This document shows positions 1 to 6,999 of a DNA stretch of 60,656 bases, one piece after another. The translations under genes and the position numbers were made by a program. The DNA comes from Akkermansiaceae bacterium UBA6138 (lineage in GTDB: Bacteria; Verrucomicrobiota; Verrucomicrobiia; Verrucomicrobiales; DEV007), in assembly GCA_002422425.1 (NCBI GenBank), contig DIVG01000088.1, positions 5,128-65,783 of the forward strand. The letters run 5' to 3'. The number at the start of each line of letters is the position of its first letter. Within the stretch, counting starts at the first letter, position 1. The notes beneath the pieces are model-generated. The model searched no databases. It was not told where the DNA came from and saw only the letters and a list, made by a program, of their open reading frames with translations.

Positions 1-437
1 CGGCTGATGTGGGCGAGTTTGCGGATGAACTCGCTCACCGCCCGCGGATCGTCCGTGCCGATCACGCTCTCGATCCCCACGGTGATATGGCAGCCGCAGG
101 AATCGTTCACCGTGGCTCCGATGGCATGGGTGAAGTCCACGAAGCGCAGGAGGTTTTCGACGCCCTCGTCTCCGTGGAGAATGGGAGACACGAATTCGCA
201 GGGCGTCTGGCCCGCGTCGCAGCGGATGGAGCCATCGCGCTCGGCTTTCCATCGGCTCCCTTGGAAGGAGGGAGCGTTCAGCGGCAGGGTGGTCTCGGTG
301 TGGATGCCGACGTGGACCGCCTGACCGCCATGGTAGTTGCCGACCTGGACGCCGGCGGTGGTGGGGATGCGGGTTTCCAGTTCAATCCCCCAGCGGATCT
401 GGCTGGCGAGGTAATCTTGGCACTTCTTCAGTTTCAT
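1..437 (-). CDS. Amidoligase family protein, C-terminus cut by window edge
   Basis: The reading frame starts at an ATG on the minus strand (435-437) and stays open to base 1, so about 145 N-terminal residues are visible. They carry marks of the amidoligase_2 family (ATP-grasp-like COOH-NH2 ligases that form amide bonds, often on small peptides): a GIELE motif near residue 18, a DGS motif near 70, an EFVSPIL segment and a NDSCGCHITVG segment near 115. The gene is divergent from the DUF7309 gene at 650 and lies on the same integrative element as the integrase at 2769-4016. Family members often work with a glutamine amidotransferase-like partner; the neighbour that would show this is off the window. 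The family call is fairly sure; substrate and role are unknown. Confidence 0.85.
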   Translation of the reverse strand, partial: MKLKKCQDYLASQIRWGIELETRIPTTAGVQVGNYHGGQAVHVGIHTETTLPLNAPSFQGSRWKAERDGSIRCDAGQTPCEFVSPILHGDEGVENLLRFVDFTHAIGATVNDSCGCHITVGIESVIGTDDPRAVSEFIRKLAHIS

Positions 438-649
438 GAGGTTCAATGGGTTAGGATGTCCTTGACCCTTTGAGCCTCTCCACCGTCCCGCGTGGTGTCG
501 CGCCGTAGTGACGACGTGAAACTGCCACGCGGAAAGGCACGACGAGCCAGTCCGAAGTCGGCCGCCGGGAATGTCCGGTTGACCGATCCCTCCCGCGATG
601 CGTGGATGCGCGCGCCGATTCCAAACCCACGCCCATCCTGTCGTCTGAC

Positions 650-1675
650 ATGTCCTCTGAACTCTCCCGCCTCTATGATCTTGCCGATGAACTGAATTGC
701 CTCGGCCCCTGGAATTGGATGGACGAAGTGCAGCTCATCGCCCTGCGTCATCCCACGTCCGGCGAAATGGCCTACCTCAGCGTGATGGGTGCCGCCGGGG
801 AACACCGCAGCCTGACGCTCTATCTGGGGGAGGAAGCCCTCCACCGCTTCAACCTCATCCACGAGGCCGAGTTCATGGATATCAAGCTGTCCGAAGCGGA
901 TCTCACCGGCCTGATCCTCGAGGCACGCCAGTTGCAGGTTTCTTTCGAAACGCGCCGAACCCTGGAAAAGGCGGATCTCGACCAGATCAAGAAGCTCGGA
1001 CGGAAATACCGGGGTGAAGAGTGGCCGATGTTCCGATCCTTCCGCCCGGGAAGGGCTCCCGGCCCGGTCGATGACCTGGAGATCGACTGGCTCATCCACG
1101 GCCTGACCCAGATCCTCGACGTCGCCACGCGACTCGCCCGTGGCACGGTGGAGGATTCAAGAAGCACGCCCCGGTTCCAGATTCTGGGGCGAGAACGCGA
1201 CACGTCGGGACAATGGCGGGACTTCTGGATCAACTTCGACGACAGCCTCCACGATTTCCCCTCTCCGGAATGCGATCCGGAACTCATCCGATCGGTCCTG
1301 GCCCTTCCAAAGAGAGGCGAACTGCAGGTCGCCTTTGAACTCCTGCCCGTGCCCATCGGTCCCCGCTTCGGTGAGCGGACATTTCCCTATATGCTCTTGT
1401 GCGTGGATTCGGCGTCGGGGTCGATCAGTGGCATGGAGATGCTCACCGTGGAGGACTCGTCCTATCCGGAACTGATCGCGAGTGTCCCCGGCACCTTGCT
1501 CCGGCTTTGGGAACGAACCGGAGCGAGGCCCTCCGCGGTGCGGGCCACCAGTTTGCGGACCTGCCTCTTGCTCGGGGAATTGGCGGAGGCACTCGAGACC
1601 CCCGTTTACCGCCAAGACAAACTGCCCGCCCTCGATGCCGCACTCCGAAGCATGAAACAGGCGTTCCTCAGATGA
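650..1675 (+). CDS. DUF7309/DUF6930 domain protein of unknown function
   Basis: A 341-residue soluble protein. The N-terminal part (WNWMDEVQLIAL, then a SVMGAAGEHRSLTLYLGEE-type segment around residues 20-60) resembles the DUF7309 domain, and the C-terminal part (PSAVRATSLRTCLLLGELAE, ending with a KLPALDAALRSM segment) resembles DUF6930, the usual partner domain. I chose the ATG at 650 because homology begins right after it; an in-frame start at 602 would add 16 uncharacteristic residues. No signal peptide, membrane segment or catalytic motif is visible. It stands alone on the plus strand, divergent from the amidoligase and convergent with the MgsA-like gene, inside the integrative element. 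The function of the family is not known to me. Confidence 0.75.
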   Translation: MSSELSRLYDLADELNCLGPWNWMDEVQLIALRHPTSGEMAYLSVMGAAGEHRSLTLYLGEEALHRFNLIHEAEFMDIKLSEADLTGLILEARQLQVSFETRRTLEKADLDQIKKLGRKYRGEEWPMFRSFRPGRAPGPVDDLEIDWLIHGLTQILDVATRLARGTVEDSRSTPRFQILGRERDTSGQWRDFWINFDDSLHDFPSPECDPELIRSVLALPKRGELQVAFELLPVPIGPRFGERTFPYMLLCVDSASGSISGMEMLTVEDSSYPELIASVPGTLLRLWERTGARPSAVRATSLRTCLLLGELAEALETPVYRQDKLPALDAALRSMKQAFLR

Positions 1676-1800
1676 CGCTGTAGTCACGCTTGGGGCTCCG
1701 TGGAATCTCGCACGCGCAGAGGATCCGTGGCCGGTTCGGATTTCAGCTTGTAAGCACTTCCCCTCGCAAGGAAGGAAGGTCGTAATTCTTCGGTCCCCAA

Positions 1801-2424
1801 TCACACCAGATCATCGAACAACCCAGGCTGGAACGGCTCCAATGCCTCCTGCTCGGCCTTGAAGAAGTCCTTCTTCGTCTTGCCCCGCTTCCGTCCCTCC
1901 CGCGTGTGGCAGTCATAGGCGTAGGCGGGAATGGGCACGTAGTCCTCTGCCTCGCGAAGTTCTCCGGCCAGTTCCTCGGGATCGAGCCCGGCGGTCTGGT
2001 CATAGACGAAGTTCTGCAAGTGGTCGGCGTCCCGGCTCTTCTTGGCCAGACAGAGCAGGATCACCGCCTTGGAGATAAAGATGCGACCCCGGTGCTGTTT
2101 TGCGGGCAAGCCCTCGTTCACTACAAGGTAAGCATCGTGCAGTGCCTTCACTTCCGCTGTGAGGATGCCCCAGCAATCCTCCGCGCTCACGGTGAGAAGC
2201 CGCTTCCAGCAATACTTGCCGAAGCCGCTCTCCCAGAGTTCCAGCGCCCAGTAGCCGGCGAGTTTGGCGTCGGCCCGGCGGATTGCTTTCTGCATCGCGC
2301 TGGACACCTCGCTGAACTGGTAGCCGCGCTTGGTGCGAAGATTCATGGGATCGTTGGGGAGGAGATAGGGGTGGTCTGGGCTTTCCATGGAAGGAGCCTC
2401 GTCACCGTGGTTTCGAGGGTCCAT
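1801..2424 (-). CDS. MgsA/RarA C-terminal-domain-like protein
   Basis: A 207-residue protein without the AAA+ ATPase module. Its first half matches the C-terminal helical domain of MgsA/RarA-type replication-associated recombination ATPases: a segment with SSAMQKAIRRAD, then YWALELWESG, then KRLLTVSAEDCWG. In full-length RarA this domain mediates tetramerisation; free-standing versions occur on phages and integrative elements, where their role is unclear. The C-terminal third is charged and ends in LFDDLV, a possible clamp-binding-like tail (inference only). ATG at 2424 is taken as the start; an ATG at 2388 would also work. A CACTTTGG/CCAAAGTG inverted repeat lies 13 bases upstream of 2424, so the gene is probably under a repressor. 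Confidence 0.6.
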   Translation of the reverse strand: MDPRNHGDEAPSMESPDHPYLLPNDPMNLRTKRGYQFSEVSSAMQKAIRRADAKLAGYWALELWESGFGKYCWKRLLTVSAEDCWGILTAEVKALHDAYLVVNEGLPAKQHRGRIFISKAVILLCLAKKSRDADHLQNFVYDQTAGLDPEELAGELREAEDYVPIPAYAYDCHTREGRKRGKTKKDFFKAEQEALEPFQPGLFDDLV

Positions 2425-2437
2425 CCGTTTGCATCAC

Positions 2438-2457
2438 CACTTTGGTTTACCAAAGTG
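2438..2457. promoter_or_regulatory. Inverted repeat, operator candidate upstream of the MgsA-like gene
   Basis: CACTTTGG, four bases TTTA, then CCAAAGTG: a perfect 8-bp inverted repeat ending 13 bases before the ATG at 2424. Its position fits an operator that controls the minus-strand gene. No repressor gene is visible in the window portion of the element. Confidence 0.5.
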
Positions 2458-2543
2458 ACTCCACCATTTTCCGGCAAGCGGCCGCGTGAGTCGCAAAGAA
2501 AGGAGGGTGTTCGAGGGTGCCCGTAATCGGATCGCGACCGCCG

Positions 2544-2559
2544 TTTGTTGCGCAACAAA
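2544..2559. promoter_or_regulatory. 16-bp perfect palindrome between excisionase and MgsA-like gene
   Basis: TTTGTTGCGCAACAAA is fully self-complementary with no spacer. It lies 10 bases after the excisionase stop codon and about 120 bases upstream of the MgsA-like start. There is no following T-run, so it looks like a dimeric DNA-binding-protein site rather than a terminator. Confidence 0.5.
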
Positions 2560-2568
2560 GAGGTCCTT

Positions 2569-2772
2569 TCAGCGGGTCGCCGCGCTGACCCCGAACTTCT
2601 CCCGCAGCACCTTCTTCACCTCCGCCAAATCGAAGAGGTGCATCCGGGGACTGACCGCCACGTAGGGAATCATGCGGCTGGCGACCCAGTTGTCGAGGGT
2701 TCGAGCGCTCACGCCGAGCGCCTTGGCAGCCTCGGTTTTCTTGACGAAGACGGGTTCAGTAGATGGATTCAT
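2569..2772 (-). CDS. Excisionase / MerR-like helix-turn-helix protein
   Basis: A 67-residue protein that is almost entirely a helix-turn-helix of the HTH_17/excisionase type: VKKTEAAKALGVSARTLDNW followed by a wing (MIPYVAVSPRMHLFD) and an AEVKKVL helix. Such proteins bend attachment-site DNA and tip tyrosine integrases towards excision, and may also repress. Its ATG overlaps the TGA of the upstream integrase gene (ATGA), so the two are translationally coupled. The unusual feature is gene order: the integrase is first and the excisionase-like gene second. Confidence 0.75.
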   Translation of the reverse strand: MNPSTEPVFVKKTEAAKALGVSARTLDNWVASRMIPYVAVSPRMHLFDLAEVKKVLREKFGVSAATR

Positions 2773-4016
2773 GACGCACCGTTTCCGCTGTCAATCTTCC
2801 CCTCGGGAAGGATCCCGAACCACTCTGTGGCCTCCGCCTCGGTCACCAGCTCGCGGTAGTGTTTGAAGATGATAGCCGGCGAGTTGCCCGCCTCCAGCGC
2901 CACCTGGGCCGCGTTCTTCACCTCCGCGATCCGGTAGCTGATGTAGGAATGGCGGAGGCCGTTGGGTGGCCAGGCAAACCCCAGCGCGCGGGCGAGGTTG
3001 TGGGCTCTGACCACCACTCTTTCCCCGGGCACCAGCGCGCCCCGGCGCTCCATCGGCGCCAGCCAGGCGGCGAGATTGTCGCTCACCGGCACGATCCGCC
3101 TCGAGGCGGTCTTCGCCTGACCGGCCCTCAACTCGATGAGCCGCCGCTCCAGAGAGACCGCGCTCCAGTCGAGTCGGCAAATTTCGGCCACCCTGAGCCC
3201 GGCGAAGCCTCCGATGGCCAGGAAGACCATCTCTTCGGGGTCGGCCGCCTCCAGCAGCAGGCGCATTTGAGCGGGCGTGAGAATGCCCACATCGGAATCG
3301 GCAGTCTTCGCCCGCTTCATTTTCTCCACGGCGGTGGGTTGGTTCGCAGGGAGATAGCCGGAACCCTTCGCGAACTCGAAAAGAGTCTTCACCCGCTTGA
3401 GCCAGCCGTTCCTCGTGTTCGCCGAGTGGTCCCCGCGCCGCAGCCAAGCCTCCACCTGGCGCGCGGTCACCTCATCGATCCCGCCGGGGAACGACTCGGC
3501 GAACTTGCGGAGGATATGCTTGATGGACTCGACGTAGCGTTCGCGGGCACGGTCCCGGACCTTCGTTTCGACGAACTCCTCCACGATCCGGGGCACGGCG
3601 ACGCCGGGCTCGAACCCCTCATGGCGCGCGAGATACTCCTCCACCGCCGCGAGCAGGGGCATCGCTCCCAGCCTCCGACGGCATTCCACGTAGTCCTCGA
3701 CCGCGCCCAGCAGCGGCAGCCCCAGGGGCTCCAGCATCCGTGCCGCCGCGAGGTAGCTCTCGCGCTCCTGCGGGCGCAGGTCGTTTTCGCTGCCCATGCC
3801 GCGCTGGATATTCAGCGCGACAAGCCGCGCCTCCTCCTTGGCGGCGTCCAGCTTCCCGAAGGTCCGGCGCAGCCGCTTCCCGTTGTGGTAGTAGGACAGG
3901 GTGAAGCGCGCGGCTCCCCGGCAGGTTCCCCGGTAGATCGGCACCGCCGCCGAGCCTTGCTTGACCACCGCCACCGGCTTGCCCCGCGTCCGCCGGGCCG
4001 GAGCCGGATTTGTCAT
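2769..4016 (-). CDS. Tyrosine recombinase / phage-type integrase
   Basis: A 415-residue site-specific recombinase. The N-terminal third has an AP2-like/core-binding arrangement (YHNGKRLRRTFGKLDAAKEE), the middle a SAM-like domain, and the C-terminal third the catalytic domain. Visible catalytic residues are Arg in GFAGLRVAEICRLDW, Lys in GQAKTASRR, the HxxR-like GLRHSYISYR box and Tyr in FKHYRELV; the second His is represented by the H before that Tyr. I chose ATG 4016 (MTNPAPARR); an upstream ATG at 4031 and longer starts add residues that do not look conserved. It marks one end of the integrative element, whose other end lies left of the window. Confidence 0.9.
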   Translation of the reverse strand: MTNPAPARRTRGKPVAVVKQGSAAVPIYRGTCRGAARFTLSYYHNGKRLRRTFGKLDAAKEEARLVALNIQRGMGSENDLRPQERESYLAAARMLEPLGLPLLGAVEDYVECRRRLGAMPLLAAVEEYLARHEGFEPGVAVPRIVEEFVETKVRDRARERYVESIKHILRKFAESFPGGIDEVTARQVEAWLRRGDHSANTRNGWLKRVKTLFEFAKGSGYLPANQPTAVEKMKRAKTADSDVGILTPAQMRLLLEAADPEEMVFLAIGGFAGLRVAEICRLDWSAVSLERRLIELRAGQAKTASRRIVPVSDNLAAWLAPMERRGALVPGERVVVRAHNLARALGFAWPPNGLRHSYISYRIAEVKNAAQVALEAGNSPAIIFKHYRELVTEAEATEWFGILPEGKIDSGNGAS

Positions 4017-4351
4017 GCTTTTGTCATGCATGACGAGGGGAGCCGTGTCAAAATCTGCCGCCCCATCGCAGGAAATCCCTGATGAAATGGGGGTTTGAGG
4101 CGGTTCGGGAGGGGTAGCAGGGACGCTTTGCGTTTCGTCCCGCCGGGGCGTTCGTGTTGGTCGCCCTTGTTGCAGTGGAGGACGGTTTGGCAAACCGTCC
4201 CAACCGCGCTGAGAGGTGATACGGGGATGCGAACCACTTCTTGCCAAATCATTGCCTTTGCGGAAACTCCGGATTCGGCAGAAAGGTCTAACCGAGCAGA
4301 CTCATCAGGTTCGAATCTCAACCGCAACCTTCTTAACGCCGTATCCTCCCC
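4017..4351. other. 335-bp intergenic region at the element border
   Basis: This stretch separates the integrase from the MsbA-type gene and should hold the element's attachment site if the integrase is at its end. Visible are a 9-bp perfect hairpin at 4180-4200 and, at about 4307-4335, a GGTTCGAATC sequence that resembles a tRNA T-arm followed by CCGCAAC, which pairs in 6 of 7 positions with TTTGCGG near 4256. The internal D- and anticodon arms are not convincing, so I do not call a tRNA. No coding sequence is supported. Confidence 0.4.
4180..4200. repeat. 9-bp perfect hairpin near the integrase
   Basis: GGACGGTTT, loop GGC, AAACCGTCC. The arms are perfect. No T-run follows on either strand, so it is more likely a recombinase or regulator site, or part of the attachment region, than a terminator. 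Confidence 0.5.
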
Positions 4352-6130
4352 GTGCCCTCAACCCCGACATTTTCCAATCGAGAGCTGACCGCCCGCATCT
4401 GGTCGCGACTGCGGCCTTACCGGACGCGGCTCATTGTCTCGCTGAGCCTGCTCATCTTTTCGGTTCCCTTCATGAACTTTCATCCCCTCGTCTGGGGTTA
4501 TGTCGCTGATGGCCTCGTCGAAAAAACCCTCACTCCGGGGACGCTGGGGATGTGGCTGGCGATTATGTTCGGTACCTACATCATCGGGGCGGGGGCGAAT
4601 GCGGTGCATTCCTACCTCATGGAAAAGACAGGGCAGGCCGTCGTTCGCGATCTGCGCTGCGAGCTTTTTGCGAAGTTCGAAGCCCAGTCGCTCGCCTACC
4701 ACCGCGACACCAGCACCGGCGAACTGGTGACGCGCATCACGAGCGATGTCGACGCGATGGAGCAGTCCGTTCTCCAGGGCCTCACGAGTCTGCTCGAGGA
4801 GATCGTAACCTTTATCGCCGTGGCGGGGATGGTGCTGTGGATCAGTCCGGTCGTCGGCGCCGCTTCGATCCTGCCGCTTGCGTTTGCTTTCATTTTTATC
4901 CGCAAATACAACCTCCGCGTGAAGAGCATTTACGAGGGCGTCCGGAAAAAGCTCGGTCACATCGGCTCCTTCGTGCAGGACAGGCTCGCGGGCATCCAGG
5001 TGACGCAGTCCTTCGCGCGCGAGGCGGCGGAAAAGGAGACCTTCGACGAGCGTGCCGACCTTTTTTACGAGGCCAGCGTCAAGGCGAGCAAGCTTCGCAA
5101 CACGTATTTTCCCATCGTCTCCATCTTCGGCTTTATCAATAATCTCATCATGCTCGGTCTCGGCGCATGGCTCATCATGAAAGGGAGCGATCTCTTCACC
5201 CTCGGCGCCCTGCTCGCCTACCGGGGCTTCTGGTGGCGGCTGCAGAGCCCGATTCGGACGATCGCCCAGACCAGTGATATCCTGCAGCGGGCCCGGGCGG
5301 CGGCGCAGCGCGTCCTCGAGATTATTGACACTCCCGTCGCGGTGGGGGAAAAGTCCGGTGCAGTGTCCTGGCGCGAGCCGGCCGGACGAATCGAGTTCCG
5401 CGAGGTGCGATTTCATTACGTGCCCGCCAAGCCCATTTTGCGAGGCGTCAGTTTCTCGGTCGAGGCGGGCGAGTTTGTGGCGATCGCCGGCAGCAGCGGT
5501 TCGGGGAAAAGCACCTTGCTCAATCTCGTGCCGCGTTTTTACGATGTGGTCGAGGGAGCGATCGCCGTCGACGGACACGATGTGCGTGACCTGCGTTTCG
5601 CCGACCTGCGGAGCGCAATCGGATATGTGGGACAGGAAAACTACCTCTTCGACGGCATCGTGCGGGAAAACCTCCGCTACGGCAAACCCGATGCCACCAT
5701 CGCAGAGATCGAAGCCGCGGCCCGCTCCGCCAATGCGCACGATTTCATCCTCGATCTGCCTCAGGGGTATGACACCCGCGTCGGACAAAACGGGGTGAAA
5801 CTCTCCGGAGGCCAGCGTCAGCGTCTCAGTCTCGCCCGCGCTTTCCTGACCGAACCGAAAATCCTCCTCCTCGACGAACCCACCGCCAGCGTCGAGCCCG
5901 AGAGCGAATCGCTCATTCACGACTCCATTCTCAAACGCACCCGCGACGGCGTCGGCACGACGCTGCTCGTGACCCACCGCATCGACCTGCTTCGCCAGGC
6001 CCCGAGGATTTTATTTCTCGAAGACGGCCTCCTTACGGGCGATGGGACGCATGATGAGCTGGTGGCGGGTTGTCCGGGCTACGAGGAGGCGTATCACCGT
6101 TGGGAGGTGGAGGAAGTGGCGGGGCGGTGA
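4352..6130 (+). CDS. MsbA-type ABC exporter, fused permease-ATPase
   Basis: A 592-residue half-transporter with GTG start. The first ~320 residues form the six-helix ABC membrane domain (hydrophobic segments from about residue 28); the rest is the ATPase. Walker A GSSGSGKST is near residue 382, Q-loop YVGQENYLFDG follows, signature LSGGQRQR is near 485, Walker B ILLLDEPTA near 504 and the switch His in LLVTHR near 540. The protein should act as a homodimer that exports a hydrophobic substrate such as lipid, glycolipid or drug; the substrate cannot be read from sequence. In the Walker B region SVEPESE replaces the common ALDxxSE, with the catalytic Glu (DEP) intact. It appears monocistronic. 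Confidence 0.9.
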   Translation: MPSTPTFSNRELTARIWSRLRPYRTRLIVSLSLLIFSVPFMNFHPLVWGYVADGLVEKTLTPGTLGMWLAIMFGTYIIGAGANAVHSYLMEKTGQAVVRDLRCELFAKFEAQSLAYHRDTSTGELVTRITSDVDAMEQSVLQGLTSLLEEIVTFIAVAGMVLWISPVVGAASILPLAFAFIFIRKYNLRVKSIYEGVRKKLGHIGSFVQDRLAGIQVTQSFAREAAEKETFDERADLFYEASVKASKLRNTYFPIVSIFGFINNLIMLGLGAWLIMKGSDLFTLGALLAYRGFWWRLQSPIRTIAQTSDILQRARAAAQRVLEIIDTPVAVGEKSGAVSWREPAGRIEFREVRFHYVPAKPILRGVSFSVEAGEFVAIAGSSGSGKSTLLNLVPRFYDVVEGAIAVDGHDVRDLRFADLRSAIGYVGQENYLFDGIVRENLRYGKPDATIAEIEAAARSANAHDFILDLPQGYDTRVGQNGVKLSGGQRQRLSLARAFLTEPKILLLDEPTASVEPESESLIHDSILKRTRDGVGTTLLVTHRIDLLRQAPRILFLEDGLLTGDGTHDELVAGCPGYEEAYHRWEVEEVAGR

Positions 6131-6182
6131 GCAGTGGGCCCGTCTCTTCGGCTTCCCTCAGTCAGGTGTCTTAGAGGGAATC

Positions 6183-6210
6183 TTGACAATCTGAATCGAG
6201 TGACTACAAT
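6183..6210 (+). promoter_or_regulatory. Sigma70-type promoter of the Phd/PIN module
   Basis: TTGACA at 6183-6188, a 16-base spacer, and TACAAT at 6205-6210. The antitoxin ATG begins at 6217, six bases after the -10 box, so the expected transcription start falls on or next to the A of the start codon and the mRNA would be leaderless. Confidence 0.7.
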
Positions 6211-6216
6211 GACCAC

Positions 6217-6468
6217 ATGGTAACGAATTTGAGAGATGCCAAGAGCCGGTTCAGCGAATTGGTCAAACTCGCCGCTGATGGTGAGGACGTCCTCATCACC
6301 GTGCGCGGGGAACCGATGGTGAAGCTTACGGGTGTCGTCGTCGGGCATCGCGCCGAGGATCGTGCGGCGTGGATCGACGAATTGGCCGAAGCGGCTGCGA
6401 AAGAAGCTTTGGGCGATCCCGTGGTGACCACACAAGCTTACTGGGACGAGAGTCGGGCGGATCGATGA
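6217..6468 (+). CDS. Phd/YefM-type antitoxin
   Basis: An 83-residue antitoxin. The N-terminal half shows the Phd fold pattern (NLRDAKSRFSELVKLAADGE, then DVLITVRGEPMVKL), which binds DNA; the acidic C-terminal half (WIDELAEAAAKEA) is the part expected to wrap around and block the toxin. The toxin gene follows with an ATGA overlap. A promoter with TTGACA and TACAAT boxes sits immediately upstream and suggests a leaderless transcript. Antitoxin plus toxin would normally repress this promoter; I see no perfect palindrome here, unlike at the second module (48809). Confidence 0.9.
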   Translation: MVTNLRDAKSRFSELVKLAADGEDVLITVRGEPMVKLTGVVVGHRAEDRAAWIDELAEAAAKEALGDPVVTTQAYWDESRADR

Positions 6469-6914
6469 GCGGACTTTTTTACTGGGACACCTCGACACTG
6501 GTGAAGCTCTACGCCCCTGAGTCGGATTCCCCGGCCTACCTGGCTTTGATGAAGGGGAGGCCCGAGCGTCCGGTTACCTCTTTTCTTCACCGGGTGGAGT
6601 TGTTTTACGCGCTTCGTCAAAAAGAGGACCGGGGTGAGATTGCAGTCGGCGCGGCGGTGCGAATGTTTGCGAAGTACCAGCGACATCTCACAGAAGGACG
6701 TTTTCACGAAATTCCGTGGGGTGGTGATGTATCAGATGCGGCGCGGAGTGCCCTTGAATTGTGCCTCGCTTCGCACTCGCCGGTAAAACTGCGTTCCCTG
6801 GATGGCCTGCATCTCGGTGCCGTAATTTCCGGAGGAATCCCCGCGCTCGTGACGACCGATGCTTACATGCGCCGGGCGGCAGCGTGTCTCGGGATCACGT
6901 TGATCGATCCTTGA
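6465..6914 (+). CDS. PIN-domain toxin (VapC-like ribonuclease)
   Basis: A 149-residue PIN nuclease. The acidic residues that bind metal are visible: Asp in FYWDTSTLVKL, Glu in HRVELFYAL, Asp in RSLDGLHLGA and Asp in LVTTDAYMRRA. PIN toxins cleave RNA, often tRNA, when the labile antitoxin is lost. ATG 6465 overlaps the antitoxin stop (ATGA); a longer in-frame start at 6369 would run back through the antitoxin gene and is unlikely. Pairing of a PIN toxin with a Phd-type antitoxin is common in Verrucomicrobia and Cyanobacteria. Confidence 0.9.
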   Translation: MSGLFYWDTSTLVKLYAPESDSPAYLALMKGRPERPVTSFLHRVELFYALRQKEDRGEIAVGAAVRMFAKYQRHLTEGRFHEIPWGGDVSDAARSALELCLASHSPVKLRSLDGLHLGAVISGGIPALVTTDAYMRRAAACLGITLIDP

Positions 6915-6999
6915 GTCAGGTGAACCGGACTCGGGAGACTCGCCAACATGTCCGGAAAAGAATCCCGGAAAGAACGATGAGCCCGGATACCCAACCTAC

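Noticed and set aside
4255..4340. Full tRNA gene near the integrase
   Set aside because: Only the T-arm-like and acceptor-like parts fit; D and anticodon arms do not form. Kept only as a weak attachment-site idea.
4358..5977. Open frame of 539 codons on the minus strand
   Set aside because: It is antisense to the MsbA-type exporter with intact ATPase motifs; the opposite frame is a composition artefact.
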